From Mytilus trossulus (taxonomy: Eukaryota > Mollusca > Bivalvia > Mytilida > Mytilidae): 64,000 bases of DNA. The notes below the pieces were generated by a model. That model searched no databases and had not been told where the DNA came from. It worked only from the letters and a program-made list of their open reading frames with translations. This document shows, piece by piece, positions 55,181 through 64,000 of the stretch. Both the position numbers and the translations under genes were made by a program. How positions within the stretch are numbered: the first letter of the stretch is position 1; each line of letters starts with the position of its first letter. The stretch covers positions 91,754,059 to 91,818,058 of the forward strand of contig NC_086374.1 of assembly GCF_036588685.1 (NCBI RefSeq), read 5' to 3'.

Positions 55181-56155
55181 ATTATTCACGGAATGATTTT
55201 TAGTTTTTACCTGTTGATAAAACTAATTTATAGCACAGTAATACACATATTACTGCGATTATTACTTACATCTGTAACTTAACATTAAGTGCATTAAATT
55301 TAATATTTAACTTTTTATAATTACGATATTATCCATTCAACAATATCAAAATGCATTTTGTATATACTAAAGTGCGAATAAATGATTTTTTTACTTACCT
55401 TGCTCAAAGGCGCCGAATTTCTACCATGAGCTATTTTTCTTCTCTGTCATTAATTTCCCTTCCTAGAAAATGAACAAGAGAAAATAGTAAAAATTCGTTT
55501 CGAGAAATAAAAACAACCCGTATTATTTGGAAACCCTTCGTTTGCTATTATCGTATTATTTCCAATGTAGTATATGTTTCAATTCGGCGAACGAGGTATC
55601 TATTAATGTATAATTTTGGATTATTATGCGCAATTCATTACAATTATACGGTAAAGGTTTGAAATATTTGAAACTAGTATGCCAAGGGCTCCAATTAGTG
55701 AAGCAGACGACAACCCATCAAACAATTTCACCATCGCATTACAGACGCCATCACGAGTTGGTTGACCATTATCACTATGGTTATGCATTATTTATTTTAC
55801 AGATGATGACAGATCACCGAATGCGTCCTTAAATGAGCAACATGACTGGTTGCCACGCGTAGAGCAGGATCTGCTAAGTGTTTAAACTGTTCACGATCAA
55901 CTGAGATTATCACCGGATTTTGAATGAATTTGTGTCGCTCCGTCTACGATTTTCTATGCTGTGTCAGATTCAGACTGGTGTTTGTCTTTAATTTAATGTT
56001 TTTGTTTGTGTTTTGCCTTAGCTTTAATGTCCTAAACTGGTTATTAATTTCCTTCGATTGGCGTCGTATTGACGTTTATCTTGCCTCCTATATACATTTC
56101 TAGAAATGTGATTGGTTAAAGGCGCCCTCGTGGAGACCGTGTATATTTGATACTA
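55181..56155. other. Repeat-relic region
   Basis: At 55686-56040 lies a degraded sibling of the + strand RT relic at 15645 (CATCACGAGTTGGTTGACC, GTAGAGCAGGATCTGCT, TTTTCTATG-TGTGTCA). 55181-55620 is unassigned. Confidence 0.55.
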
Positions 56156-56159
56156 GATA

Positions 56160-56296
56160 AGTAGGGAGGCGGGGCTTATCTCATACATGTACACGGTTGG
56201 TAGTGGTGTTACATCCCTTTATATTCCATATAAGGTAGTAGGGAGGCGGGGATTAAATCATACATATTTAGTAGTGGTGTTACGTCCCTTTATAAA
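56160..56296 (+). repeat. Two-copy tandem repeat
   Basis: GTAGGGAGGCGGGG..TTA..TCATACAT and TAGTAGTGGTGTTAC.TCCC occur twice, the second copy shorter by about 12 bp. Confidence 0.8.
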
Positions 56297-56541
56297 AACA
56301 AAACGGTACTGAGAAAAAAAACGTAAAGGTTTCAACAGACGAAGAAATTGATGATTAAGATTAAAATAAATTTATAAAAAACATTTAAACCTAAAAGTTG
56401 TAATTTTTTGTTGGTATCTGTTTTTGTAAGATCAACGGAAGTAGTTTCTTAATGCTAACAGTATTGAAGACTTGCTCATTTAGATAGGTATAAATTTCAC
56501 ACGCTAAGGTAGTCAGTAAGATAAATTCGGTACATTGTGTG

Positions 56542-56705
56542 CTAGTGACCTATATACGATATATATGGGGTCAGTAAATTGACCCATATATACCGTAGTA
56601 GGTCTTCGCTCTCACCCCATATGGAATTTACTGACCCCATTTATACCGTATTAGGTCACTAGCATTCGCTCGATTCCCCATATGGAATTTACTGACCCCA
56701 TATAT
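56542..56705. mobile_element. Short foldback/MITE
   Basis: CTAGTGACCTATATACG..TGGGGTCAGTAAATT is mirrored by AATTTACTGACCCCATTTAT and CGTATTAGGTCACTAG (to 56662). A third partial arm (CCCCATATGGAATTTACTGA) follows to 56705. Confidence 0.75.
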
Positions 56706-57629
56706 AATACCTCACATCTCATTTTTATTAATATCAAAATGCTTTTATATCAATTCCTGGAGAAAAAGTCAGTCTTGAATCCGGAATTTATTTGAACATT
56801 TTGTTCTCGAATAATTGTAAAGAACAGACAACAAGAAAATATACAATGAAAAATATATATGCAATGCCAATCTGGATAAAAAATCAATCTGAATCTGGAT
56901 AGGTTTTTGTTTATTTTAATTTTCAATTATAGTTCGTTTTAATGATGCAAATTAACTTTTTGGTAAGACACACATATACAAATAGCAGTAAAAATCAAAT
57001 TTGTAAAAATCGTGTTCAGTATAACTATATGTATGCGTCATAAGCAATATAATTTACTTCCTGATGGGGTCCTGCATATCTATTTTTAAAAATCTGCCAA
57101 CAGCTATCCCCTCAGAATTACAGTGTCCTTTTTGAACATTTGAGTACTAGTACATCATTTGAAATTTATCAGTTCAAAACACAATTTCATCACTCTTCCT
57201 TTTGAATAATAAACGTATTCGTGTCCGATATTTGTATTGAAATTGTAACACGACTAACTTAACACTTGTACAGACTATCATTATATATTTTATCGTGTGT
57301 TTTTGCATCTCCTTCAAATCATGTCAGAATACTGAAAAGGAGCAATAGCAGAATCTGTCTACTTTTCTAGTATATGTATATAGCAGAGTGATATTTTATA
57401 CTTCATAAATTATGTAATTTGTACTATTGTTACTGAATCACAGATTGTGTATTACAAGATTCAGCTTTATAGTTTTTCTAGACATGACTATTAAACGGGT
57501 GGCGCATATTCGCCATGGACACATTTTCGCCGTTTTGCTATTTTTAATGTAAATTATTTGTGTGCCTTTACCAAGTATTTGCCTAAATAGGCTGTTTGTG
57601 ATATTCGAATATTTGAGTTTCCTCTTTAT

Positions 57630-57745
57630 CACGCAATTGCGTGCTCTACTATACAGATACAGCCCTACAGCTGTCGCTATGATGTATCTGTATACTATAC
57701 AGATATCGCTTTAAAGCTCCCGCCCAATGTCGGACTGAGTATTGT
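57630..57745. repeat. Small palindrome-rich repeat
   Basis: CACGCAATTGCGTG is palindromic; TACTATACAGATA occurs twice and TATCTGTATA once in between. It resembles a short dispersed repeat fragment. Confidence 0.5.
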
Positions 57746-57964
57746 ATGAACCTGCGTGACCTCAGAATATGTATCGCAACTCGCATTCCAATGACGTATT
57801 AGTTACTTTTATACGTTCTGTTTGTTTGAAACATTTCTTTAGAGCAATAATAATCACACCAATTTTCTGATAACATACACACCTGAACAGCAGTCTTTTC
57901 TACGGTGACAACTACCGATTTCAAAATTTGAATGTGTATGATTGTGTAACAAAAAAACAATATA

Positions 57965-58205
57965 AAAAAGAAGATGTGGTATGATTGCCAATGAGACAAT
58001 GACACAGGCATTAACAATAAAATTGAGAAAGGAAATGGTGAATATGTCAAAGCGACAACCACCCGACCATAGAGCAAACAACAGCCGAAGGCAACCAATT
58101 GGTCTTCAATGTAGCGAGAATTCCCGCACCCGTAGGTGTCCTTCAGCTGGCCCCTAAAATATGCATAATAGTACAGTGATAATGGACGTCATACTAAACT
58201 CCGTA
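57965..58205 (-). repeat. Retroelement 3'-tail copy (as in 14455-14690)
   Basis: AAAATTGAGAAAGGAAATGG, CGACCATAGAGCAAACAACA, GTAGCGAGAATTCCCGCACC and GTGATAATGGACGTCATACT match the intron 7 copy. Only the tail is present, as expected for 5'-truncated insertions. Confidence 0.8.
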
Positions 58206-59023
58206 TAGTTCACCGTATGTCAATTTCAGCATGCATGTTTAGAGAATGTCGAGTATGAAGCGTAAGACAACTCGCACACTCCTGTTTCAAATTGGACAAT
58301 GTTTTGTTATTTGTTTTTAGGGAGGGATAAGATGAAATTTGAAAAAAATAGGGAGGACAGGAGTTTTGAGTTAAAAAAAAAAAGGCAGGATGAGACATTT
58401 GCAAAAAAAAAGTCAGGATGAGACACTTGCAAATATTCAGCTGAATGTGTGATTATTGTATCGTAAAAAGCTCGCATACACCTTGTTTCCTAGCCTCGTA
58501 CAAATACACACTAAAATCGATGTCTTTTGATGAGGTAAATATGCGGTTTTATTGACTTTTGAAAAAATGATATTCTCTGAAGCCGACGGCATATTTAAAC
58601 AAAAGACAGTAATTGTTTTATTCCATATTCCGAGAGAAGAACATGTATTTAAGGAATAACATATACCAAAACAAATGTTTACATGAAAAATCTAACCATA
58701 ACGTTGCATGTAAAAGCGCGTGACGTTTAGCGCGGTGAATAACACTTTCTCAAGTGAATATGTTTTTTTTATTCAAAATCCAATTCATATAGAGAAACCT
58801 ACTTAAATAATACCAATATGGAATAATAACTTTTATATCAAATAAATACCACAAGATGTCAAAAATTTAAAAAAACCCAGTTTTATTGTTTATTCGGCTG
58901 CAATATTATTCATACTCATTTGTATTTTCTGACGAGGGGAACACAAACGAAAAAAATCTGGAAATTTTTACGAAATGATGGCAAAATAAACAATAAAATT
59001 TGTAAGGGTTCCGCGGAACCCAG

Positions 59024-60053
59024 TGTCTCGCCTACTTTTGCTGTAAATCGCAGGCTCAAGAAAAATGAGGCAAAAAATCAATAAAAACATTCCTCTTGAT
59101 GCTATCCTATGATTGTAAGAAGGTTTTGTCCAAGTTTGGTAAAAATCTAGGACAGTTAATGAATCTAATAAATGTGTTGAAAACTATAACTGCAGACTGT
59201 ATGTAATGTTAACTGGAAGAAAATCTAAGTCAATTTAAAAGTAAAATACAGAAAAAATGGAGTAATCTTTATACAAAATTTACTAAGTTATGATCATAAA
59301 TAAGCTTCTGTCCAAGTTTGGTACAAATTAACCCAGGATAGTTTAAGAAAGTTATTCAAAATTTAAAAACTTTTACCACAGAGTGAATGTAATGTTTCCC
59401 TGCAGAAAAACTAAGTCCATTTAAAGGTAAAATACGGAATAAATGGATTTATCATTTTTATAAATTTTGCCTCTGGATACTATCTTATGATCATAAACAA
59501 GCAACTGTCCAAGTTTGGTAGAAATCCAGTATAGTTTAAGAAAGTTATTAAAATTCTAAAAACTTTAACCACAGAGTGAATGTAATGTTTCCCTGCAGAA
59601 AAAACTAAGTCCATTTAAAAGTAAAATACGGAAAAAATGGATTTATTTTTTAAAAATTTGCTTCTGGATACTATCTTATGATCATAAACAAGCGTCTGTC
59701 CAAGTTTGGTACAAACCCAGGATAGTTTAAGAAAGTTATTAAAATTCTAAAAACTTTAACCACAGAGTGAATGTAATGTTTCCCCTCAGAAAAAACTAAG
59801 TCCATTTACAAGTAAAATACAGAAAAAATGGAATCTTATTTTTACAAAATTAACTTCTGGATACTATCTTATGATCATAAACAAGCTTCTGTCCAAGTTT
59901 GGTAGAAATCCAGTATAGTTTAAGAAAGTTATTAAAATTTCAAAAACTTTAACCACAGAGTGAATATTTGTGGACGCCGCCGACGACGACGACGACGGAA
60001 TGTAGGATCGCTTAGTCTCGCTTTTTCGACTAAAGTCGAAGGCTCGACAAAAA
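59024..60053 (+). mobile_element. Pearl/HINE-like tandem-repeat element, copy 2
   Basis: The left motif CCCAGTGTCTCGCCTAC is followed by about five units of roughly 190 bp (core GGATACTATCTTATGATCAT). Then comes a CCG/GAC-rich tract, hairpin TTCGACTAAAGTCGAA (60025-60040) and GGCTCGACAAAAA. TGTCTCGCC and TGTCGAGCC (reverse of the right tip) form a short imperfect inverted pair. This architecture matches bivalve pearl elements, which have been linked to Helitron/Helentron-derived HINEs. Confidence 0.75.
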
Positions 60054-60313
60054 CTTCATTTCTCGGATATGCATCTTATGGTATATATTCTACCAAATTA
60101 GCTCAAAAAGTAATAGTTGGTGATATCTTTTTTAAAAGTATAGATTTTAGTTGAAATGATAGGACATTTCTTAAGTGGGAACATACTTCCGACCATTGAT
60201 AGGAGTATATATGATATGTCAATCATGATGCACAGTCGCTTGAATCACAGGCTATAAACGTTCTGTCAATAGTAATAAAATGTCAGTGTCCAGACAATAT
60301 ATATATACTAAGT

Positions 60314-62307
60314 CTAGTCAACAAAGAAACGATACAAGACTTTTTTCAAATTAAAGATAGAATTTTCCGTTCATTTCACCAATATTGGTTGTAGTTAAAC
60401 TTAATCATTATAGAAATATAAATCCGTTAAAAAAAATGTTTTTTGCCTTTGTGACTTTTTTTCGCAATTTTTTTTTTACAAAATTTACATACAAGAGTGC
60501 ACACGCTGAAATGTCTCGCCTTCTGTACTAATCATTGATATTATGTTGATAGTCCTAAGTATAAAGCTTTATTACAACTGTCACATAAACTTAACATTAA
60601 TCAAGATAACTAAACAAAGACTAATGAACCTTGAAAATGAGGTCAAGGTCAGATGAACTATGCCAGGCAGACATGTACAGCTAACAATGCTTCTATACAA
60701 CATATATAGTTGACCTAGTACTTATAGTTGAAGACAAATAGACCGAAACACAAAAACTTAACACTGTGCAATGAACCGTGAAAATGAGGTCACGGTCAAA
60801 TAAAACCTGCGCGACTGACATATTAAAGATCACAAAATATTTCCATACACCAAATATAGTTGACCTATGGCATATAGTATTAATTTAGATAAAAAGACCA
60901 AAACTCAAAAACTTAACTGTGACCATTGAACCATGAAAATGAGGTCAAGGTCACATGACATTTGTCCACTAGACATGTACACCTTACAATCATTCCATAC
61001 AACAAATATAGTAGACTTGTTGCATTTAGTATGAGAAAAACACACCAAAACACAAAAACTTAACTATAACCACTGAACCATGAAGATGAGGTCAATGTCA
61101 GATGACACCTGCCAGTTGGACATGTACACCTTACCGTGAGTCCTTCCATACACCGAATATACAAGCCCTATTGCTTATAGTATCTGAGATATGGACTTGA
61201 CCACCAAAACTTAACCTTGTTCACTGGTCCAATCCTCGACCTCATTTCATGGTCCATGAAATGAGGTCGAGGTCAAGTGAAAACTGTCTGACAGACATGA
61301 GGACCTTGCAAGGTACGCACATATCAAATATAGTTTTCCTATTACTCATAATAAGAGAGAATTCAACATTACAAAACATCTGAACTTTTTTTTCAAGTGG
61401 TCACTGAACCATGAAAATGAGGTCAAGGACATTGGTCATGTGACTGACGGAAACTTGTCTTCGTAACATGAAGCATCTATATACAAAGTATGAAGCATCC
61501 AAGTCTTCCACCTTCTAAAATATAAAGCTTTTAAGAAGTGAGCTAACGCCGTCGCCGCCGCCGGATCACTGTCCCTATGTCAAGCTTTATGCAACAAAAG
61601 TTGCATGCAGGCTCGACAAAAACGATAATTTTAAAAACAGAAGTTCCAACTAATGATGTCAACCTCTTATTAAAAGGTTAAGACAGTTTTTGCCATCAAT
61701 TTGTTTTTAAGAATCATACAGTTTCTTCGTATATTTGTAAAGCAAAGTTCGGTCCTACGAGAAATCGTTCAAATGTATAATACATTATCAACTGATTTAC
61801 CATAGATAGAATGTGTAAAGTGATATTCAAAAAGCGGTAGCAATCTTAAAACTAATCCGAAAGGTTCCAAGTTTAATGTGTGTTGTTTTCATATCTAAAG
61901 CATTGATTTGAGACGAAAATAAAAACAATTTTTTTTTTGCATTTTTTGAGATTTCAAAAAACACATATCTTCCCAATAATTTGAAAAATCATTATTTCAA
62001 CCAATTAGCTACATCATAAACATACCTTGATTATCATATTGAATATTTTAAAACAAATTTGAAATTTAATTTAGTGTTTAGAAAATTATGTGTCGATTTT
62101 TTTTCAACTTTCCGCAAAACTAATTTGCACCCTTTGATCATTTACACGGAATTTAGATACTTTCCGACAAGTTTTGATTTTCATTATCACATGTGCATGC
62201 ATTGCAAATGAAACCTTTTTAAAATAGTGTATCTCATTTTGTTTTATATCAAATACTTTTTGATAAATTTTATTTCAAAGTCGTGTATCGTTTCTTTTGT
62301 TGACTAG
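60314..62307. mobile_element. 2-kb inverted-repeat element hosting another repeat element
   Basis: CTAGTCAACAAAGAAACGAT then ACAAGAC (60314-60340) is mirrored by GTCGTGTATCGTTTC then TTTTGTTGACTAG (62280-62307), about 26 of 28. A related tip lies at 2459-2488. Non-repeat interior without ORF; the tandem element 60500-61623 sits inside. Confidence 0.8.
60500..61623 (+). mobile_element. Pearl/HINE-like tandem-repeat element, type 2, nested
   Basis: Left AAATGTCTCGCCTTC; about six diverged units of roughly 120-140 bp with AACCATGAAAATGAGGTCAA and GACATGTACACCTTACAATC. The right module is CGCCGTCGCCGCCGCCGG, hairpin ATGCAACAAAAGTTGCAT (61589-61606), then GGCTCGACAAAAA. Both end modules are shared in layout with copies 1 and 2, although the internal units are unrelated. 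Confidence 0.75.
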
Positions 62308-63202
62308 TACATATTATTGGCTTTACAAATATTTTATTACTATTGACAGTGCTTGAATTTTAGTGTTAAAAATTTCATTTTTGAAAAAACATATAAAAAT
62401 AGTGGTAGGTATAGGCTATATATTCATATTTTTATACCAGTATTTAAAAAAATAAATATTTATCACTAAAAATAGACAGACCGTGTTCAATGACTTTCAG
62501 GTTCATACACTGATAAAGTCATTTGAGACCCTCATTTGAGATAGTCACATATGTATGGAAGGTTATCTCTGAAAAACGTAACAATGTGAAGACATTTATT
62601 TACAATAAATACTAATAGCAATAACATTGGTGGATTTTTTACTTGAAAATATACATTGCCAAAAGTTTCATTGAAAGTCAATATGAAAATGGCGGACATT
62701 CGTCGATGTATCTGGAAACACATTTTGCTTCTTCAAGTATTTCAACATTGCATTCATTAGTTATTCTCAAAATAATCAACATTTAAGTAGCATCATTTAT
62801 TGGCTAATTCATACCATCCATACCCTTTTAAACCAGAGTTCTTCCACGTTTGAGTGTCTCTTTGTCTTAGCAAACATTTTAGAAACTAACATTATGAAGT
62901 TTAACGTATGCTTACACGGCGACAAGATATTTTAATGAGCGTTTTTTATTGTGCAATTTGAAGATTAGATGTTACAAATTATTTCTACATTAATAATTTC
63001 CTATTTCACACACTTACTTGTAAATTTTCTGCAATTGGAATGAAGTGGGAAACACAAATTTAACTATCCGCCATTTTACTTTGTTTTCAGATAAAATTTC
63101 TATGGGTGTTCTCTATCACGTCCGCGTTATTGAGATAAATGAAGCACCTGCAGCTATCGTTGTCATTATTCAATTTTGACGTAGTAGTAGCAAGTAACCA
63201 AG
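62308..63202. other. Upstream region of the sperm nuclear protein gene
   Basis: No ORF or recognised repeat. No TATA box or other core promoter motif that I would defend; the transcription start is not visible. Confidence 0.4.
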
Positions 63203-63829
63203 ATGCCAAGCCCAAGTAGAAGAAGTTCCCGATCTAGGTCCAGGAGCAGGAGCAAATCTCCAAAGAGAAGTCCAGCAAAGAAGGCCAGAAAGACACCAAA
63301 GAAACCAAGAGCAGCGGGAGGAGCCAAGAAGCCAACTACTTTATCTATGATTGTTGCTGCCATTACAGCAATGAAGAACAGGAAAGGGTCCTCAGTCCAA
63401 GCCATTAGGAAGTACATCCTGGCTAACAACAAAGGTATCAACACATCACACCTTGGATCTGCAATGAAGTTGGCTTTTGCAAAGGGATTGAAATCTGGTG
63501 TTTTAGTCAGACCCAAAACATCCGCTGGTGCTTCTGGAGCAACTGGTAGCTTCCGAGTTGGAAAAGCACCTGCTTCTCCCAAAAAGGCAAAGAAAGCAAA
63601 GTCTCCAAAGAAGAAGAGTTCCAAGAAATCAAAGAATAAATCTAACAATGCTAAGGCCAAGAAGTCACCAAAAAAGAAAGCTGCAGTTAAAAAGTCAACA
63701 AAATCAAAGGCCAAGAAGCCAAAGTCTCCAAAGAAAAAGAAGGCTGCAAAGAAACCAGCAAGAAAGTCTCCAAAGAAGAAGGCTAGAAAATCACCAAAGA
63801 AGAAGGCCGCCAAGAAGACAAAGAAATAG
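63203..63829 (+). CDS. Sperm-specific H1-like protamine-like protein, PL-II/PL-IV precursor type
   Basis: Intronless 208-aa protein that packs sperm DNA. Residues 2-40 are Arg/Ser/Lys-rich (SRSRSRSRSKSPKRSPAKKA). Residues about 44-120 are a winged-helix H1 globular domain (TLSMIVAAITAMKNRKGSS, then VQAIRKYILANN, then GSAMKLAFAKGL). Residues 125-208 are Lys-rich with repeated SPKK, a DNA minor-groove and phosphorylation motif. In Mytilus, proteins PL-II and PL-IV come from one precursor cut after translation; the length and composition here fit that precursor, though the cut site cannot be read with certainty. The start is the first ATG after AACCAAG. Codon use is more GC-rich than the surroundings, as expected for a highly expressed gene. 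The mRNA ends with a histone-type stem-loop. Confidence 0.93.
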   Translation: MPSPSRRSSRSRSRSRSKSPKRSPAKKARKTPKKPRAAGGAKKPTTLSMIVAAITAMKNRKGSSVQAIRKYILANNKGINTSHLGSAMKLAFAKGLKSGVLVRPKTSAGASGATGSFRVGKAPASPKKAKKAKSPKKKSSKKSKNKSNNAKAKKSPKKKAAVKKSTKSKAKKPKSPKKKKAAKKPARKSPKKKARKSPKKKAAKKTKK

Positions 63830-63856
63830 ACCCGATTAGCAGAAGTAACTGCATAA

Positions 63857-63883
63857 TCCAAAGGCCCTTTTCAGGGCCACCCA
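63857..63883 (+). terminator. Histone mRNA 3' stem-loop
   Basis: AAAGGCCCTTTTCAGGGCCACCCA: six-base stem GGCCCT/AGGGCC (63863-63878), loop TTTC and the ACCCA flank match the replication-dependent histone consensus almost exactly. A purine-rich CAAAAAGAATCTTAG follows at about 63891, where the U7-binding downstream element belongs. In histone genes this directs cleavage without polyadenylation. Confidence 0.93.
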
Positions 63884-63994
63884 CATATTTCAAAAAGAAT
63901 CTTAGATTTTTGTATCGGTTCAAACGTAATAATCCAACCCCCTTGTTACTTTTATATTAAAGTAACTGATAATCTTTACTAAATTTCCTTTACA

Positions 63995-64000
63995 ATAAAA
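63995..64000 (+). promoter_or_regulatory. Candidate polyadenylation signal at window end
   Basis: AATAAA lies about 165 bases after the stop of the sperm protein gene, downstream of the stem-loop. It would allow a polyadenylated transcript as an alternative. The window ends here. Confidence 0.5.

Noticed and set aside
63166-63861. 231-aa open frame antisense to the sperm protein gene
   Set aside because: It is the mirror of Lys/Arg-rich codons (giving Phe/Leu/Ala) and has no independent support.

Overview
The window looks like nuclear DNA of a bivalve mollusc, most likely a mussel of the genus Mytilus. It is AT-rich, has spliced genes with GT-AG introns, and is crowded with degenerate mobile elements. 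The strongest taxonomic marker is a histone-H1-like sperm protamine gene of the mussel PL-II/PL-IV type at the right end. B-box/propeller (TRIM-like) paralogs and many mussel-type dispersed repeats agree with this. No rRNA, tRNA, CRISPR array or bacterial-type operon was seen.

Layout. 1-246: 3' end of a TRIM-like gene. 247-4900: repeat relics, including a TTAA-flanked inverted-repeat element (3514-4399). 4901-6905 (+): a complete three-exon gene for a 135-aa secreted protein matching the N-terminal domain of meteorin. 8881-24530 (-): a 14-exon gene that I assembled by splice phase. Its 740-aa product has a signal peptide, three Cys-rich EGF-like segments and a long domain resembling clan GH-A glycoside hydrolases, with candidate acid/base E397 and nucleophile E543. 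Its introns hold at least ten repeat insertions. 24.5-32.3 kb: duplicated stretches, foldbacks, a microsatellite and a LINE fragment. 32388-34067 (+): intact 559-aa TRIM-like gene. 35.0-37.7 kb: two adjacent inverted-repeat elements, one with an odd recurring 14-mer. 38206-41496: a decayed Ty3/gypsy element with LTRs and a 5-bp target duplication; the related sequence at 28.1-28.7 kb is its natural empty site. 44.4-51.7 kb: a decayed tyrosine-recombinase retrotransposon (Ngaro/DIRS type: gag, RT, RNase H, recombinase, SGNH-like hydrolase), split inside RT by a 2.9-kb DNA transposon that carries another broken gene. 52348-54162: TRIM-like pseudogene. 54.2-62.3 kb: tandem-repeat (pearl/HINE-like) elements and other repeats. 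63203-63829 (+): the sperm nuclear protein gene, followed by a canonical histone 3' stem-loop.

The host genes do not form one pathway. The TRIM-like copies are relics of local duplication. The most interesting host gene is the EGF/GH-A-like one: its catalytic-type domain looks closer to uncharacterised bacterial proteins than to familiar animal enzymes, in an animal secretory architecture. Exon models come from splice signals and reading-frame continuity only; no transcript data or database search was available.
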